A stretch of DNA of 64,000 nt from Saprospiraceae bacterium (GCA_016714785.1 JADKCC010000002.1:496001-560000); one strand, 5' to 3'; numbered from the stretch's first letter, positions 46,078 to 56,423 are shown. Notes: generated from the letters alone by a model not told the origin. Numbers and translations: made by a program.

Positions 46078-47241
46078 ATGAGAACATTATTTTACACCCT
46101 AATTTTGTTGGTAGGAATATTTTCCTGCAAGTCAGTTGAGAAAATGGTAGAAAAAGGTGAATACGACAAAGCATTCTCTTATGCCATAGATAAGTTGGAA
46201 GGGGAAAAAAACAAAAAGACAGAATATGTCAAAGCCCTTGAAAAAGCTTATTTTAAGCTCAATAGTGTATCCTTCAAGGAAATCGAAAAGCTTAATGCAA
46301 ACGTAAGACCTGAAAATTGGAGTAGAGTACTTAGCATCTATAAAACGATAGAAAATAGACAAGAAAGATTAGATCCTTTGATTCCGCTTGTCAGCGAAAA
46401 TGGATATGTGGCTTCATTCGACATGAAAAGCTATAGAGAGGAGATCAGAGTAGCGGAAGACAATACTTGTTTGTATTATTATAACAACGCAATAGCATTG
46501 ATAGAAAGAACAGAAAAAACAGGAGATAAGATAGCCGCTAAGAATGCTTATGATGAGCTTAAAAAAATAGAACGATATAAAGCAAGGTACCAAGACAGCG
46601 ATTTGCTTAAAGATAAAGCTTTGAGTTTGGGGCTGACTACCGTTCATTTTGAGGTATATAATGATTTGAGAGATTTTCATGGCAATAATATTGCTCAAGA
46701 TTTACTAACACTACCAGTATCTGATTTGGACAATCTGTGGTTTGATTACAGTATAGGTAAAAGTGCAAGTCGCAATGCTGATTTTGTAGTGATTGTAGAT
46801 CTGACAGGGATAGATTTCAGTCCTGAACGAGAGAGAGTCAATACCTATTCTGAAAGCAAAGAGATATTGATCAGGAAAGACAAAGTCAAAGAGAAGAGGG
46901 ATAGTGTAGATGTATGGATAGAGAAAGAAGTGTACGAAAGGGTCAGAGCGGATGTGACGGAAATATTCAGAGAGAAAAAATCTGAATTGCATGGAAAATT
47001 GAGGGTGATGCATACTCGTTCAAAAGAATATATTAAAAATATTCCCATCAATGTATATCACGATTTCAATGGTTATGGATGCAAGTTTGCTGGTGACGAA
47101 AGAGCACTAACACCTGAGAGTAAAAAGAGAATGGACAATTATCTAGAGTTTTTTCCATCAGATATTGCGATGGCCGAAGACTTGTCAGGCGTATTTAAAA
47201 ATGCAGTTATGACCGAAGTTAAGAGATTGAGATTTGAATGA
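46078..47241 (+). CDS. Lipoprotein of unknown function, helical
   Basis: From ATG 46078 (MRTLFYTLILLVGIFSCKS) the product has 387 residues. A hydrophobic signal ends at the lipobox IFSC, so it is likely an outer-membrane lipoprotein. The mature part begins with TPR-like helices (VEKGEYDKAFSYAIDKL, then KTEYVKALEKAYFKL) and ends with a charged region rich in ER and KE that may form a coiled coil. An earlier start at 46012 would place a second hydrophobic stretch before the signal and is rejected. I do not recognise a named family. Confidence 0.8.
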   Translation: MRTLFYTLILLVGIFSCKSVEKMVEKGEYDKAFSYAIDKLEGEKNKKTEYVKALEKAYFKLNSVSFKEIEKLNANVRPENWSRVLSIYKTIENRQERLDPLIPLVSENGYVASFDMKSYREEIRVAEDNTCLYYYNNAIALIERTEKTGDKIAAKNAYDELKKIERYKARYQDSDLLKDKALSLGLTTVHFEVYNDLRDFHGNNIAQDLLTLPVSDLDNLWFDYSIGKSASRNADFVVIVDLTGIDFSPERERVNTYSESKEILIRKDKVKEKRDSVDVWIEKEVYERVRADVTEIFREKKSELHGKLRVMHTRSKEYIKNIPINVYHDFNGYGCKFAGDERALTPESKKRMDNYLEFFPSDIAMAEDLSGVFKNAVMTEVKRLRFE

Positions 47242-47290
47242 GAGAAAACTTTGGTCCAAAAGTCTAAATTTGTTTGTAGGTTAAATAATA

Positions 47291-47325
47291 AAAGAGGCTC
47301 CTGAAACCAAACAGGAGTCTCTTTT
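47291..47325 (+). terminator. Terminator after the lipoprotein gene
   Basis: The stem AAAGAGGCTCCTG / CAGGAGTCTCTTT (47291-47303, 47312-47324, one G-U pair) is followed by T residues. Confidence 0.88.
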
Positions 47326-47407
47326 TAGGTGTAGATTATGACTAAAGTTTTTTTTGTAGCTTAAGTTTAGTTAGCTATGATTCCGATTTTTTACTGGTTG
47401 CATTTTA

Positions 47408-49840
47408 TTATTTTAATATTACTATTTTTTCAGAAAATAAGCCATTTTGTGTTTGAATAGACACTATATAATTACCTGCACTTAGTGTATGAATAGGTAA
47501 TAAAAATATGTCTTGGGTATCTCCGTTAAAAATTTCTCTTCTTACAGTCTTCCCTAACATGTCATTTATATTGAGAGACAATGGTCGTTGAAGAGATTTC
47601 CAATTGATCTTAATATAGTCACCAAGGACAGGATTAGGAAATATTTCAAAATTATTTTGCTCAATATCAGAAACATTTGAATAAGTTCTGTTGGGGAAAT
47701 CAATTTCAAGGAGTATCTTGCCAGTTACATTTAAGTCATTATAACTTGCTTCTGTATTCATTATAGAAGGATCAATAGATATGAAATCTTTTAAAAATCC
47801 TGAAACGTCGGGAAGAAGTATAAATTTGAATAATACAGTATTTGCATCAAAAGTATTTGATACAACTGCTTGGTCGTACCATGCCATTCTGATTTCATTT
47901 TTATTTGGAAAATACGCATATCCATTGTTAAGCAAGATACTTCCGTTTTTAGCATTAGAAAATTTTAAATTATTTAGTTTAAGACCAAATTGAAAACTCA
48001 AAATATTATTAAAATTTGATGAATAGAATTCCATTTCATAAGGTTGTCCAGCTATGAGATAATCATTATAAGCATATAGTCTCAGAGGGTCATGCTCAAC
48101 CAAAATCGTTTTTGGTTTTAAATATGCTTCAACGTTGCCATAATAATAATCTTGACCATTCACTTTATATTTTAAGGACAAGATTACACTTTGGCCAGCA
48201 AATGAATCATTAAAATCAATACTTTGAGCATATTCTCCACCATTGTAAGAAATTTTAAGATCAGAAATTCCTGAAGGTAAGATATGGCTTTGTGTGAAGT
48301 TGATTGCTTTTACTTGATATCCAATACTATATGTTACTTCTATCCTATTTATCACATTGAGTACAGTAGGGTCAAATATTGTTTTTTCGATCTTGGCTAT
48401 ACAAAATACAGAGTCCGTTATATCGTAAATTTTATATTGCTCAACAAAAGGAGATTCATACTTAAAAAGCCTAACAGAATCACCTATTTCTGCGGATGAA
48501 TAACTATAAAAATGGCTAGGATCAGGGTCAATAACTAAGTTTCTAGCGGCCACGAATTTGAAGCCATCTTTAAGGTTGACAATATGATTTTTACTGCATT
48601 GATGTACAAAAGTATCTCTTATTTTAATTACTTGGATGTAATCCTCGATTTTTCCAGTCAACCAATTGATACCTTTCCAAGTTCTTATAGTCGTATTGCA
48701 CTCACCTAATTTTTGATCCATAAAGGATAGAAAATAATAATTTTTGCATATTGGGTTGATTTCAGGCTCGCCTGTAAGGTCGTCACAATTTGCTATTATT
48801 ATTGATTCAGGCCATGAAATGACACAATCTTCAATAACCACTGGCTTGGCTTTTAGTTCCATTTTTCTTATACTTACGATACATTCATCTTTTTCTAAAA
48901 TAGCTTCATTAACCGTATTATCTTTTTTAATGAAAATTAAATCACTTAATTTGCCATTAATTTCAGGTTTTAATGTCAGAGTATAGATGACATTTGTTGA
49001 ATTGTTGCTATTATTAAAATTTTGATTCAATACGATTGCTTTGATGCTTCCTTCTTGATCAATTTTATAAACAGTTCCGCTTTCATGCCGTACATCTATT
49101 AATGTCGCATTTTTGATGCCCATGGTAAAATTCATGCCTATATATTTTTCTGCACTGCTATAATATATAGGTATAGATATTTCAGTGCCTTTTGTTATAT
49201 TGATATCATCAAATAATACTTGAGCAATTCTATCTGTGATATCAGGACATTTTCCATCACAATATTCTGTCATAGCTCCTGCAACATTTCCTTTACGGCC
49301 TGCATAAACATTTAGAGTTTGGTTGCCATTTAGGATGCCATTTATATAAATATTTCCCATATCAACCTCCGTAAAATTTATCGGCATATTCGATGGTAAT
49401 AAGAAATATTCTTTTGCTATATTATCAGAAATATTTAGTTGTGCTTTTGTCATTTCAGATATGTCCGAAGCAGTCAATTTTCCATCCTGATTGGTGTCCC
49501 CTGCCCACTGAGCTTTTGGATTCAAGAGTGATAAACCCAAAATATGCCTTTGCATTAAAATTTGATCTTTGATAGAAAAATTATAATGAGTAGGTTGCTC
49601 GATGGATGTATTGACAGTATAATTATAAGACGAAACCAAATTTTCAAAGATGGCTGGATTTTGATTGGTTTCTTTTATGAAAATAGTATTAGGACCAGAA
49701 TGCCAATATAGTTTTGTAGTGACATTTGTATTAATAGGTAAATTGCATTGATCATTAATGTTTACTGTCAAAGTGCTATTTTGAGCATTCATTACTGAAG
49801 CAAAGAAGCTCAGTAAAAACATGAAGTATAAAGATTTCAT
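47408..49840 (-). CDS. T9SS cargo with dockerin-like and cohesin-like segments
   Basis: The 810-residue secreted protein starts with a signal peptide (to about residue 19, MNAQ). Then follow a beta-sandwich (22-82), a dockerin-like pair (85-140) with one intact calcium loop DTNQDGKLTASD (115-126) and a degenerate first half (DQILMQRHILGL), a cohesin-like beta-sandwich (about 205-315), Cys-containing HYR-like parts, a second cohesin-like domain (about 600-720) and a T9SS type A sorting domain (about 730-810, NFEIFPNPVLGDYIKINW). The first three parts repeat the order seen near the end of the giant protein. It is likely surface-attached; the ligand is unknown. Confidence 0.8.
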   Translation of the reverse strand: MKSLYFMFLLSFFASVMNAQNSTLTVNINDQCNLPINTNVTTKLYWHSGPNTIFIKETNQNPAIFENLVSSYNYTVNTSIEQPTHYNFSIKDQILMQRHILGLSLLNPKAQWAGDTNQDGKLTASDISEMTKAQLNISDNIAKEYFLLPSNMPINFTEVDMGNIYINGILNGNQTLNVYAGRKGNVAGAMTEYCDGKCPDITDRIAQVLFDDINITKGTEISIPIYYSSAEKYIGMNFTMGIKNATLIDVRHESGTVYKIDQEGSIKAIVLNQNFNNSNNSTNVIYTLTLKPEINGKLSDLIFIKKDNTVNEAILEKDECIVSIRKMELKAKPVVIEDCVISWPESIIIANCDDLTGEPEINPICKNYYFLSFMDQKLGECNTTIRTWKGINWLTGKIEDYIQVIKIRDTFVHQCSKNHIVNLKDGFKFVAARNLVIDPDPSHFYSYSSAEIGDSVRLFKYESPFVEQYKIYDITDSVFCIAKIEKTIFDPTVLNVINRIEVTYSIGYQVKAINFTQSHILPSGISDLKISYNGGEYAQSIDFNDSFAGQSVILSLKYKVNGQDYYYGNVEAYLKPKTILVEHDPLRLYAYNDYLIAGQPYEMEFYSSNFNNILSFQFGLKLNNLKFSNAKNGSILLNNGYAYFPNKNEIRMAWYDQAVVSNTFDANTVLFKFILLPDVSGFLKDFISIDPSIMNTEASYNDLNVTGKILLEIDFPNRTYSNVSDIEQNNFEIFPNPVLGDYIKINWKSLQRPLSLNINDMLGKTVRREIFNGDTQDIFLLPIHTLSAGNYIVSIQTQNGLFSEKIVILK

Positions 49841-49938
49841 AATAATAATGTTTTATTTTATAAAGAAAAGTTAATATCAATCTTTTCTGGTTTTAAAGCT
49901 TTAGAAGGATTCTTAAAGCATTATAGCAGTCGCGGTTA

Positions 49939-49979
49939 AAAGATGCTGCTTCCGTCTTTACGGATGCCGCATCTTTTTC
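49939..49979. terminator. Hairpin terminator between the two T9SS cargo genes
   Basis: An 18-bp stem with two mismatches (AAAAGATGCTGCTTCCGT / ACGGATGCCGCATCTTTT) and loop CTTT is followed by T on either strand. It lies 70 bases after the stop of the 728-residue gene, so the two minus-strand genes may be transcribed separately. Confidence 0.75.
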
Positions 49980-50049
49980 AATGTTTCCCTAATATTGCAT
50001 TTTTGTTGGTTTTCGTTGTTCACAGGAAGAGGGACGTGTATATGATTGA

Positions 50050-52236
50050 TTATAATTTGATGACCTTTGCCGTTACTAATGGTTTGTTTGCCGAAGATAT
50101 TTTGATATGGTACAATCCTTTTGGTAGTTGTTCGCATGCTATGTTTTGTTTTCCGATACTCAGTGCACCTTTATTTATAGATAGTCCTTGCTGATTGATT
50201 ATTTCAAATTCACCATTTATAAAATCTGATTCTTTGATATCAATGATTAATTCATGCGCTGCCGGATTTGGATAAAATTGGATATCTATTGGAGTAGCAA
50301 ACCATTCTGTTCCTGATATAATATAGTTGGAACCTAGAGTGTGAAAAACTTCATTAGTGACTGTTGGAGAATTATTATTATAAAAAATCCTTGCAATGTT
50401 TTTGATTGTGTCACCATCTGACAAAATGGTTGTAGGAGTTATTTTGTATTTTATATAGCCTTGTGCGTTATCTTCGTTTGTCATGGCATCTGGTAGTGTT
50501 AAGTTATTAAAAGTTACGACCAAATCCCTTTCCTGATTAAACTTATATGAGTAAGGATGACTTGAAGATCCTATTTGTAAGGTTGAAATATCTAATGTAT
50601 TGGGAATTTTATTGTTGATTACCACGGTAGAAATAGTATCTCCAGTTGTATTATTAAACTTTATAATGTACTCAATATTGGTGCTTTTTTCGATATAGTG
50701 CGATGCACCATATCCTCTTGGGAAACCAGTAAATTGATTGCTAGAATTCAATCCGATAGCTTGCTGACAGTCTGTATCGATAAATAAATCTCTGTCACTT
50801 TCTTCAAATATTGTGACAAAGCCGGTACTGAATAATCCATTTCCGTTTTCACCACATCCTTCCAATGCCATAGTTGCTACTGGAGAATCATAAGGAAATC
50901 CATCATCTTGAGTTGCAAAAATCCTATAAGTACCACCATTGGCTGGAAACTCAAGATCTACAGCTTCCAATAAATCAAGTTTTATGGGCTTTGGTGGCCT
51001 CATCACATCGTCTTCTGTAACAATGTAAGATTTTGTGTTTTTCATACTACCTATCCCATTGTTGGCAATAGAAAATCTTACCAACTCATTGATTTTGTCA
51101 CACTCTGCATGTACTTCCAATTTTGCTCCAGACCAGTCGGGCACTATTACACAAGGATCGTTTGGTGTAGCAATAGCAGTAACACAATGCGTTTGAGCAT
51201 CTATGGTAGTGTTGCAATTTAAGTTCAGTAGGATTTGGATGGTATCTATGATATTGATATCTACATTTCCTATCAGGAAGGTTACTTTATCATTTTCTAG
51301 CGTAAAATCAGGGAAACTACTACCAACAAATTGCATGAATTCGTCATCATAAGAAACAGAAATTTTAACATCTTGTGCCTGTATATTTCCTTGGTTTTCA
51401 TAAACTAGATAATAAGTATTGTCCGCACATCTTTTTAAGGATTTTGTAGATATGTCGGTCTTTATCTTAACGCATTCCAAAAATTCAGCAGCTAAGAAAT
51501 TTAGGGAATGTATATCTGATCCCGCTACGACAGTCGTGATCACGTCATCACAAATTTGCCAATATTGATTACGTGGTAGTACTCTTATAGTATAAACACC
51601 ATTGGGTAATGTAAATGAATAACTTCCATCTTGTGTAGTGTTTCTATAATATTTTTTCCCATTATCACTAAGTTCAATTAGCCAATTTCCTAATCCGATT
51701 TCTTCGGAATCACTTGAACAGTTTTTATTATTATCAAAAATTACTTTGCCAGTTACGATATATCCAACTGTAGTAAACTCCTTGAAGTCAGACTTAACAC
51801 ACAATACTTCAGAATTTTTATTAACAAATTCGAAGGGTAGTTGCTTGGGACTGATCTCGAGATATCCAGTACTTGACACTTTATTAGGTGTAAATTTTAA
51901 AGTAATTAATTTTGTGTCATCAGGTAGTGTTTCTCCCAAAGCATTTCCTAACCAAAAAAATCTAATATTGCCTCTGCCATCATCTTTAAAATTGTCGGCT
52001 CCAAAACCATTGACAGATGACGCTACAAACTTTAATTTAATTAAATCTGCATCATAATTGAACCCAAACTGAAATCCCACAATATCTGTATAATTATCTA
52101 CCATGATATCTACTGTGAGATCAGGGCCATCAAAATTGGTAACAATACTCAGCTTGACCGTGTCGGGACATTCCTGAGCTATCAATCCTGTTAGGGGAAA
52201 CAGGATGAAAACGATGTAAAGTGTCAGATTTTTCAT
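50050..52236 (-). CDS. T9SS cargo with N-terminal cohesin-like domain, SdrD-B-like and DUF11/DUF7619-like domains
   Basis: The 728-residue protein starts with a signal peptide (to about residue 20, LIAQ). Residues about 27-150 look like a cohesin: VDIMVDNYTDIVGFQFGFNY, then GNIRFFWLG and DDTKLITLKFTP, the order of strands in type I cohesins. Residues 158-255 form an SdrD-B/Cna-B-like module (GLGNWLIELSDNG). Residues about 260-640 are DUF11-type modules ending with the DUF7619-like GASHYIEKSTNIEYIIKFNN and IARIFYNNNSPTVTNE. The last 75 or so residues are a T9SS type A sorting domain (IQFYPNPAAHELIIDI). It is probably exposed on the cell surface. Confidence 0.8.
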   Translation of the reverse strand: MKNLTLYIVFILFPLTGLIAQECPDTVKLSIVTNFDGPDLTVDIMVDNYTDIVGFQFGFNYDADLIKLKFVASSVNGFGADNFKDDGRGNIRFFWLGNALGETLPDDTKLITLKFTPNKVSSTGYLEISPKQLPFEFVNKNSEVLCVKSDFKEFTTVGYIVTGKVIFDNNKNCSSDSEEIGLGNWLIELSDNGKKYYRNTTQDGSYSFTLPNGVYTIRVLPRNQYWQICDDVITTVVAGSDIHSLNFLAAEFLECVKIKTDISTKSLKRCADNTYYLVYENQGNIQAQDVKISVSYDDEFMQFVGSSFPDFTLENDKVTFLIGNVDINIIDTIQILLNLNCNTTIDAQTHCVTAIATPNDPCVIVPDWSGAKLEVHAECDKINELVRFSIANNGIGSMKNTKSYIVTEDDVMRPPKPIKLDLLEAVDLEFPANGGTYRIFATQDDGFPYDSPVATMALEGCGENGNGLFSTGFVTIFEESDRDLFIDTDCQQAIGLNSSNQFTGFPRGYGASHYIEKSTNIEYIIKFNNTTGDTISTVVINNKIPNTLDISTLQIGSSSHPYSYKFNQERDLVVTFNNLTLPDAMTNEDNAQGYIKYKITPTTILSDGDTIKNIARIFYNNNSPTVTNEVFHTLGSNYIISGTEWFATPIDIQFYPNPAAHELIIDIKESDFINGEFEIINQQGLSINKGALSIGKQNIACEQLPKGLYHIKISSANKPLVTAKVIKL

Positions 52237-52294
52237 TAAAAAATAGATGTGTCTGGGTTAAAGATTAAAAACAGTACAAATATCTACCATAAAA

Positions 52295-52326
52295 TTTGTT
52301 AAAAAAATTACAATTTATTACATTTG
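52295..52326 (+). promoter_or_regulatory. Consensus promoter of the TPR-like gene
   Basis: TTTG (52295-52298), 20 bases, then TACATTTG (52319-52326) fits the -33/-7 pattern. The proposed start codon is 64 bases downstream. Confidence 0.65.
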
Positions 52327-52389
52327 TAGCAATATTTATTGTATTTAATGTACATAACTTATTGATATATAATTTATTAATATTAAATA

Positions 52390-53763
52390 TTGTTAACTGC
52401 TATTGATGTGAATACAAAATTAGAACATATACTTTCTACATTAGAAAACGAAGATTTGGTCTCTTTAGAGTCCTTAATACCTACAAAACTGTTTGGTGGC
52501 ACTAAAAGGCACATTACTTTTCTTCAACTATTATTGAAAAACTCTCAAAAAAGTTCTGTTAAAGAAAATATCCCACCTTCTCAGCGGCTTCTTATGAGTG
52601 AACTAAATAAAATGGTTGAAAAGTATATACTCATCAAGCATTCTCTTGAAAACACACAGCATAAAGATAAGGTATTACTTGCTCACTTTAGGGAAAATGA
52701 AAATGAAAAACTATTTAATGAGCACTATCTTCAAATAGAAAAACTCGCAAATAATGATATTAAAAATGCAGATTTTTATCAATATCGTGCAGATGTTTTG
52801 TATGAACGTTGGCAATTTGATCAGTTGAAAAACAGGTTTTCTAACGCTGAAGCTAATGACATTATCACAAACAGTGAGGTAGCTTTTATAAGTAAGAAAC
52901 TTATGGAAGCTGTATCTTTAGCTCAACAATCGGCACTTATCTCAAAAAAAATAAAGATCGAATTTATCGAATATCTAGAGCCATACATTATTCGTCAAAA
53001 TTATCTTCAACATCCTTGTATATCACTTTACTACTTTGCTATAAAGATGATTTACGAGACAGAAAACCGTACTTGGTTTGATAAATTTAGTAAAAACTTA
53101 AGCGAAAATGAGATATGTTTTCCTACTGAAGAACTGAAAACGTTATATTTTCAGGCTATAAACTATTGCATTCGTAAACACAATTCTGGAGATAAAGCTT
53201 TCAGTAAGCAGCTTTTAGATTTTTACGTTATCGCCTTAGACAAAAAATATCTCCTAACTAATGGATTTTTATCAAAGAATACTTATCGTAATATCAATAC
53301 TATTGCCATTCGTATGGGTAGATACGATGATGCAGCTCAAATAAGTACCAATAATGTGCATTACCTTCGCAAAGAAGATAAAGAAAGTGCTTACAAATTT
53401 AATATGGCCAATATTTATTATGCCAAACAACAGTATCAAGAAGCTTTGGACGCACTCAGAGAGGCAGAGTTTGATGATCATTTGTCCAATCTTTTTGCAA
53501 AAACTTTGATGCTAAAAGTCTATTTTGAGATGAATTCCATGAGACTTTTGGACTCACACCTTGATGCCATGCAGGTTTATCTGACAAGGAAGAAGATTAT
53601 CGGTTATCATAAGACCAACTATTCAAATATTGTGCGTTATACCAGGAAATTGATACGTGTAAATCCCTATGACAATGCTGCAAAAGCCAAACTAGCACAA
53701 AGTATAAGGAATGAAAAATTATTACCAGATAGAGATTGGTTGCTAAAAATGGTAGAAAACTGA
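52390..53763 (+). CDS. Helical TPR-like hypothetical protein, non-ATG start
   Basis: The 457-residue cytoplasmic protein is almost entirely helical, with TPR-like pairs most evident near residues 300-370 (GRYDDAAQISTNNV, NIYYAKQQYQEALDALREAE). The frame is closed by TAA at 52384-52386 and has no ATG until about residue 68. The start is therefore TTG 52390 or GTG 52408, and TTG is kept because it gives the longest product. A good promoter lies 64 bases upstream, which supports expression. I do not recognise a named family; a role as a protein-protein adaptor is only what TPRs usually imply. Confidence 0.7.
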   Translation: MLTAIDVNTKLEHILSTLENEDLVSLESLIPTKLFGGTKRHITFLQLLLKNSQKSSVKENIPPSQRLLMSELNKMVEKYILIKHSLENTQHKDKVLLAHFRENENEKLFNEHYLQIEKLANNDIKNADFYQYRADVLYERWQFDQLKNRFSNAEANDIITNSEVAFISKKLMEAVSLAQQSALISKKIKIEFIEYLEPYIIRQNYLQHPCISLYYFAIKMIYETENRTWFDKFSKNLSENEICFPTEELKTLYFQAINYCIRKHNSGDKAFSKQLLDFYVIALDKKYLLTNGFLSKNTYRNINTIAIRMGRYDDAAQISTNNVHYLRKEDKESAYKFNMANIYYAKQQYQEALDALREAEFDDHLSNLFAKTLMLKVYFEMNSMRLLDSHLDAMQVYLTRKKIIGYHKTNYSNIVRYTRKLIRVNPYDNAAKAKLAQSIRNEKLLPDRDWLLKMVEN

Positions 53764-53973
53764 CATTCTTCACTGTTGTATTGAGATATAGGTGTAAGTA
53801 TATATCAATCATATTTTGGAATATTGATAAAAACAGATTTTTTTTGGAATTTATGTTGGAATAAAAATGTTTCGAAGATATTGATTTGCCACATTTACAT
53901 TCAATATTTAAGGAAGTTTTAGGTCAGTTAATTCAGTCTTTATTTAATAAAATAATTATTTCAAAACTAGTCA

Positions 53974-55233
53974 ATGAAAATTCTTTTAGCATCTATTGGT
54001 ACACGAGGAGACATGGAACCTTTTTTGGCATTGGGAGAAAAACTGCGACAATGGGGACATGAAGTGATGTATCTTTTTCCAGCACAATACTGTAGTTTAG
54101 TACCAAAAGTTTGTATAAGTTATGCTATGTCCAAAAAATTTGTTCAATTGGTAGAGAGTGAAGATGGGAAAGTACTTATGGGTGGAAAAATTGGTTTTTT
54201 TAAGAAGATAAGAAGTTACTATAGATTATATAAAATTGGAATGAAAATTAATCATGAAATGTATCAAGAACAATACGATTGTATAGAATCGGTGCAGCCT
54301 GACATTATACTTCATCATCCCAAATGTCTTTATCCCATCGTGTGGCGGTTAAAATATAGTAAAAAGTCAATATTGATTAGTCCTGTACCTTATATCATTC
54401 ACAAGGTAGATGACAAGCCTAATTTAGGTTTTGGAAAGTCTTCGTACCAATGGTGGAATAGGTTTACTTATACCCTTGGTAATTACGGTATTGTCAAAAC
54501 GCTATATGATGAGCAGACTTCTGTACCAGAAAATCAACAATACACTAAAGGAGAATTAAAATCAGCGTTGCTAAATGGGCAGATGATTTATACAATCTCT
54601 CCTTCACTTTTCCAAAGAGATATACAATGGCATAAAGGTGTACAGGTATTGGGTTATTATGAACGCAATAAGATGCTAGAATGGACACCAGAGAAAGGCT
54701 TGATTCAGTTTTTACAAGATCATAAGAAAGTCGTAATACTCACTTTTGGTAGTATGGTCAATCCTGATCCAGAATCCAATTCAGCAATGATTTATAAAGT
54801 TTTTGATGATTTAAAAATTCCAGTCGTTGTAAATCTTGCAGCAGGTGGATTAGTAAAATTGGATAATTATTCCCAAAATGAGAGATTTTATTTTGTAAAC
54901 CAAATACCTTATGATTGGATATTAGACAAAGTGTACGGCATCGTACATCATGGCGGATCGGGTACAACACATAGCGCAGCCAAATATGGTTGTGTTAGTT
55001 TGATATTGCCACATATCATAGATCAATACGTTTGGAATGACATCATTTCTTCCAAAGGCATCGGACCAAAAGGCATAGCATTGAAAAATATCACTTTTGA
55101 AAAATTGAAAACTTTACTCTATGATATGTATGAAAATCCTTTATATAAGCAGAATGTCACTACTTTGAGTAAAAGAATGCGAGCAGAAGATTTTGAAAAT
55201 GAATTGCGTGATTTTATTACAGAAACTACTTGA
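53974..55233 (+). CDS. UGT-like glycosyltransferase (GT1, sterol/macrolide type)
   Basis: The 419-residue GT-B enzyme has the N-terminal motif ASIGTRGDMEPFLALGEKL, the hallmark of the GT1/GT28 glycosyltransferases related to sterol 3-beta-glucosyltransferase. The C-terminal donor-binding region has VHHGGSGTTHSAAKYG followed by LPHIIDQYVWNDII. It transfers a nucleotide-activated sugar to a lipid or small-molecule acceptor that cannot be named here. No signal peptide is present. It stands apart from its neighbours. Confidence 0.88.
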   Translation: MKILLASIGTRGDMEPFLALGEKLRQWGHEVMYLFPAQYCSLVPKVCISYAMSKKFVQLVESEDGKVLMGGKIGFFKKIRSYYRLYKIGMKINHEMYQEQYDCIESVQPDIILHHPKCLYPIVWRLKYSKKSILISPVPYIIHKVDDKPNLGFGKSSYQWWNRFTYTLGNYGIVKTLYDEQTSVPENQQYTKGELKSALLNGQMIYTISPSLFQRDIQWHKGVQVLGYYERNKMLEWTPEKGLIQFLQDHKKVVILTFGSMVNPDPESNSAMIYKVFDDLKIPVVVNLAAGGLVKLDNYSQNERFYFVNQIPYDWILDKVYGIVHHGGSGTTHSAAKYGCVSLILPHIIDQYVWNDIISSKGIGPKGIALKNITFEKLKTLLYDMYENPLYKQNVTTLSKRMRAEDFENELRDFITETT

Positions 55234-55365
55234 TATGAGAAATCCATAAGAATGATTAGACAAGTATGGAAATGTGGTATTTTAATGTAGTGAACGCTCA
55301 TTTATCTATATGATTTTACAGGCTTAATCTTATCTTTGCCTTTTTTAAAAAACAGATTTACCACA

Positions 55366-56412
55366 ATGATCAATCATATAGAGGCAACAATGGAAGGTGT
55401 AGTAGCTCACTACATCGGTAATCACAATGATGGTGAAGACATAATTTATGCACCATCTGTTCTAACTGTAGAAGATGAGGAACTATATGATGTATTGTTC
55501 AAATATTTTTTGACCCATTTTAGAGAACCTGAATTTTTTAACTTTACTTTTTCTTCTGGTGATGTGGCGCTCAATCCAGTTTATAATTTTGTAGCCAATA
55601 TCTTTGATGATCCATCCTGTTTGCATGAACAATCCGTAAAGATAGCTCGTCACTTATATGAAAAATCCAAACACCCTAATATCAAACCAGGTGAATTATA
55701 CATCTCTTATTTTACAAATGTGCTAGTGGATGATGAGCTAGTGGATGCAATCGGTATTTTCAAATCTGAAAATAAAGACCTTTTTCTAAAATTGGAGCAA
55801 GATGGCCCATCTTTCCGACTAAGCAAAGATACAGGTACCAATATTGGCAAGTTGGACAAAGGTTGTTTGATATTCAATACAGAACGAGAAGCTGGCTTCA
55901 AGATATGCAATATTGACCACAGCAATAGGTACAAAGAAGCGCAATATTGGCGAGAAGAATTTTTGACCATAACTGCTCGAGCAGATGATTATCACCAAAC
56001 TAAAAACTATATACAAGCGACCAAAAATTTTATTAAAGACAGAATGTCAAAGGAATTTGATACAGACAAAGCGGACGAAGCAGGCGTTATGCATCGGTCA
56101 CAGGAGTATTTTAAACACAATGAAAAATTTGATGCAATAGAATACGAGGAGCGAGTATTTAAAGACGAAAAGGTAGTAGAAGCTTTTCAGGATTATAAAC
56201 AAGAATACGAAAATACAAGAGCCACCACCTTGGGTGATGCCTTTGATATATCTGATTATGCTGTAAAAAAACAATCTCGAGTTTTCAAAAGCATCATCAA
56301 GTTAGATAAAAATTTTCATATCTATGTCCATGGTGACAAAAACAAAATCATGAAAGGCACCGATGACGAAGGCAGAAAGTACTATATTCTGTATTATGAA
56401 GATGAAAACTAA
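55366..56412 (+). CDS. Nucleoid-associated protein, NdpA/YejK family
   Basis: From ATG 55366 (MINHIEATMEGVVAHYIGN) the product has 348 residues. The family pattern is seen in GELYISYFTNVLVDDELVDAIGIFKSENKD and LDKGCLIFNTE, as in YejK (Ndp), which binds DNA in the nucleoid. A TATCTTTG at 55331-55338 is a fitting -7 box. The end is 11 bases from the convergent helicase-nuclease gene. An earlier in-frame start at 55336 would lie on top of the promoter and is rejected. Confidence 0.82.
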   Translation: MINHIEATMEGVVAHYIGNHNDGEDIIYAPSVLTVEDEELYDVLFKYFLTHFREPEFFNFTFSSGDVALNPVYNFVANIFDDPSCLHEQSVKIARHLYEKSKHPNIKPGELYISYFTNVLVDDELVDAIGIFKSENKDLFLKLEQDGPSFRLSKDTGTNIGKLDKGCLIFNTEREAGFKICNIDHSNRYKEAQYWREEFLTITARADDYHQTKNYIQATKNFIKDRMSKEFDTDKADEAGVMHRSQEYFKHNEKFDAIEYEERVFKDEKVVEAFQDYKQEYENTRATTLGDAFDISDYAVKKQSRVFKSIIKLDKNFHIYVHGDKNKIMKGTDDEGRKYYILYYEDEN

Positions 56413-56423
56413 TCATAGGCCAA

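Noticed and set aside
49841..50049. Insertion sequence or integron element between the two T9SS cargo genes
   Set aside because: The only structure is one terminator-like hairpin; there is no transposase or terminal repeat.
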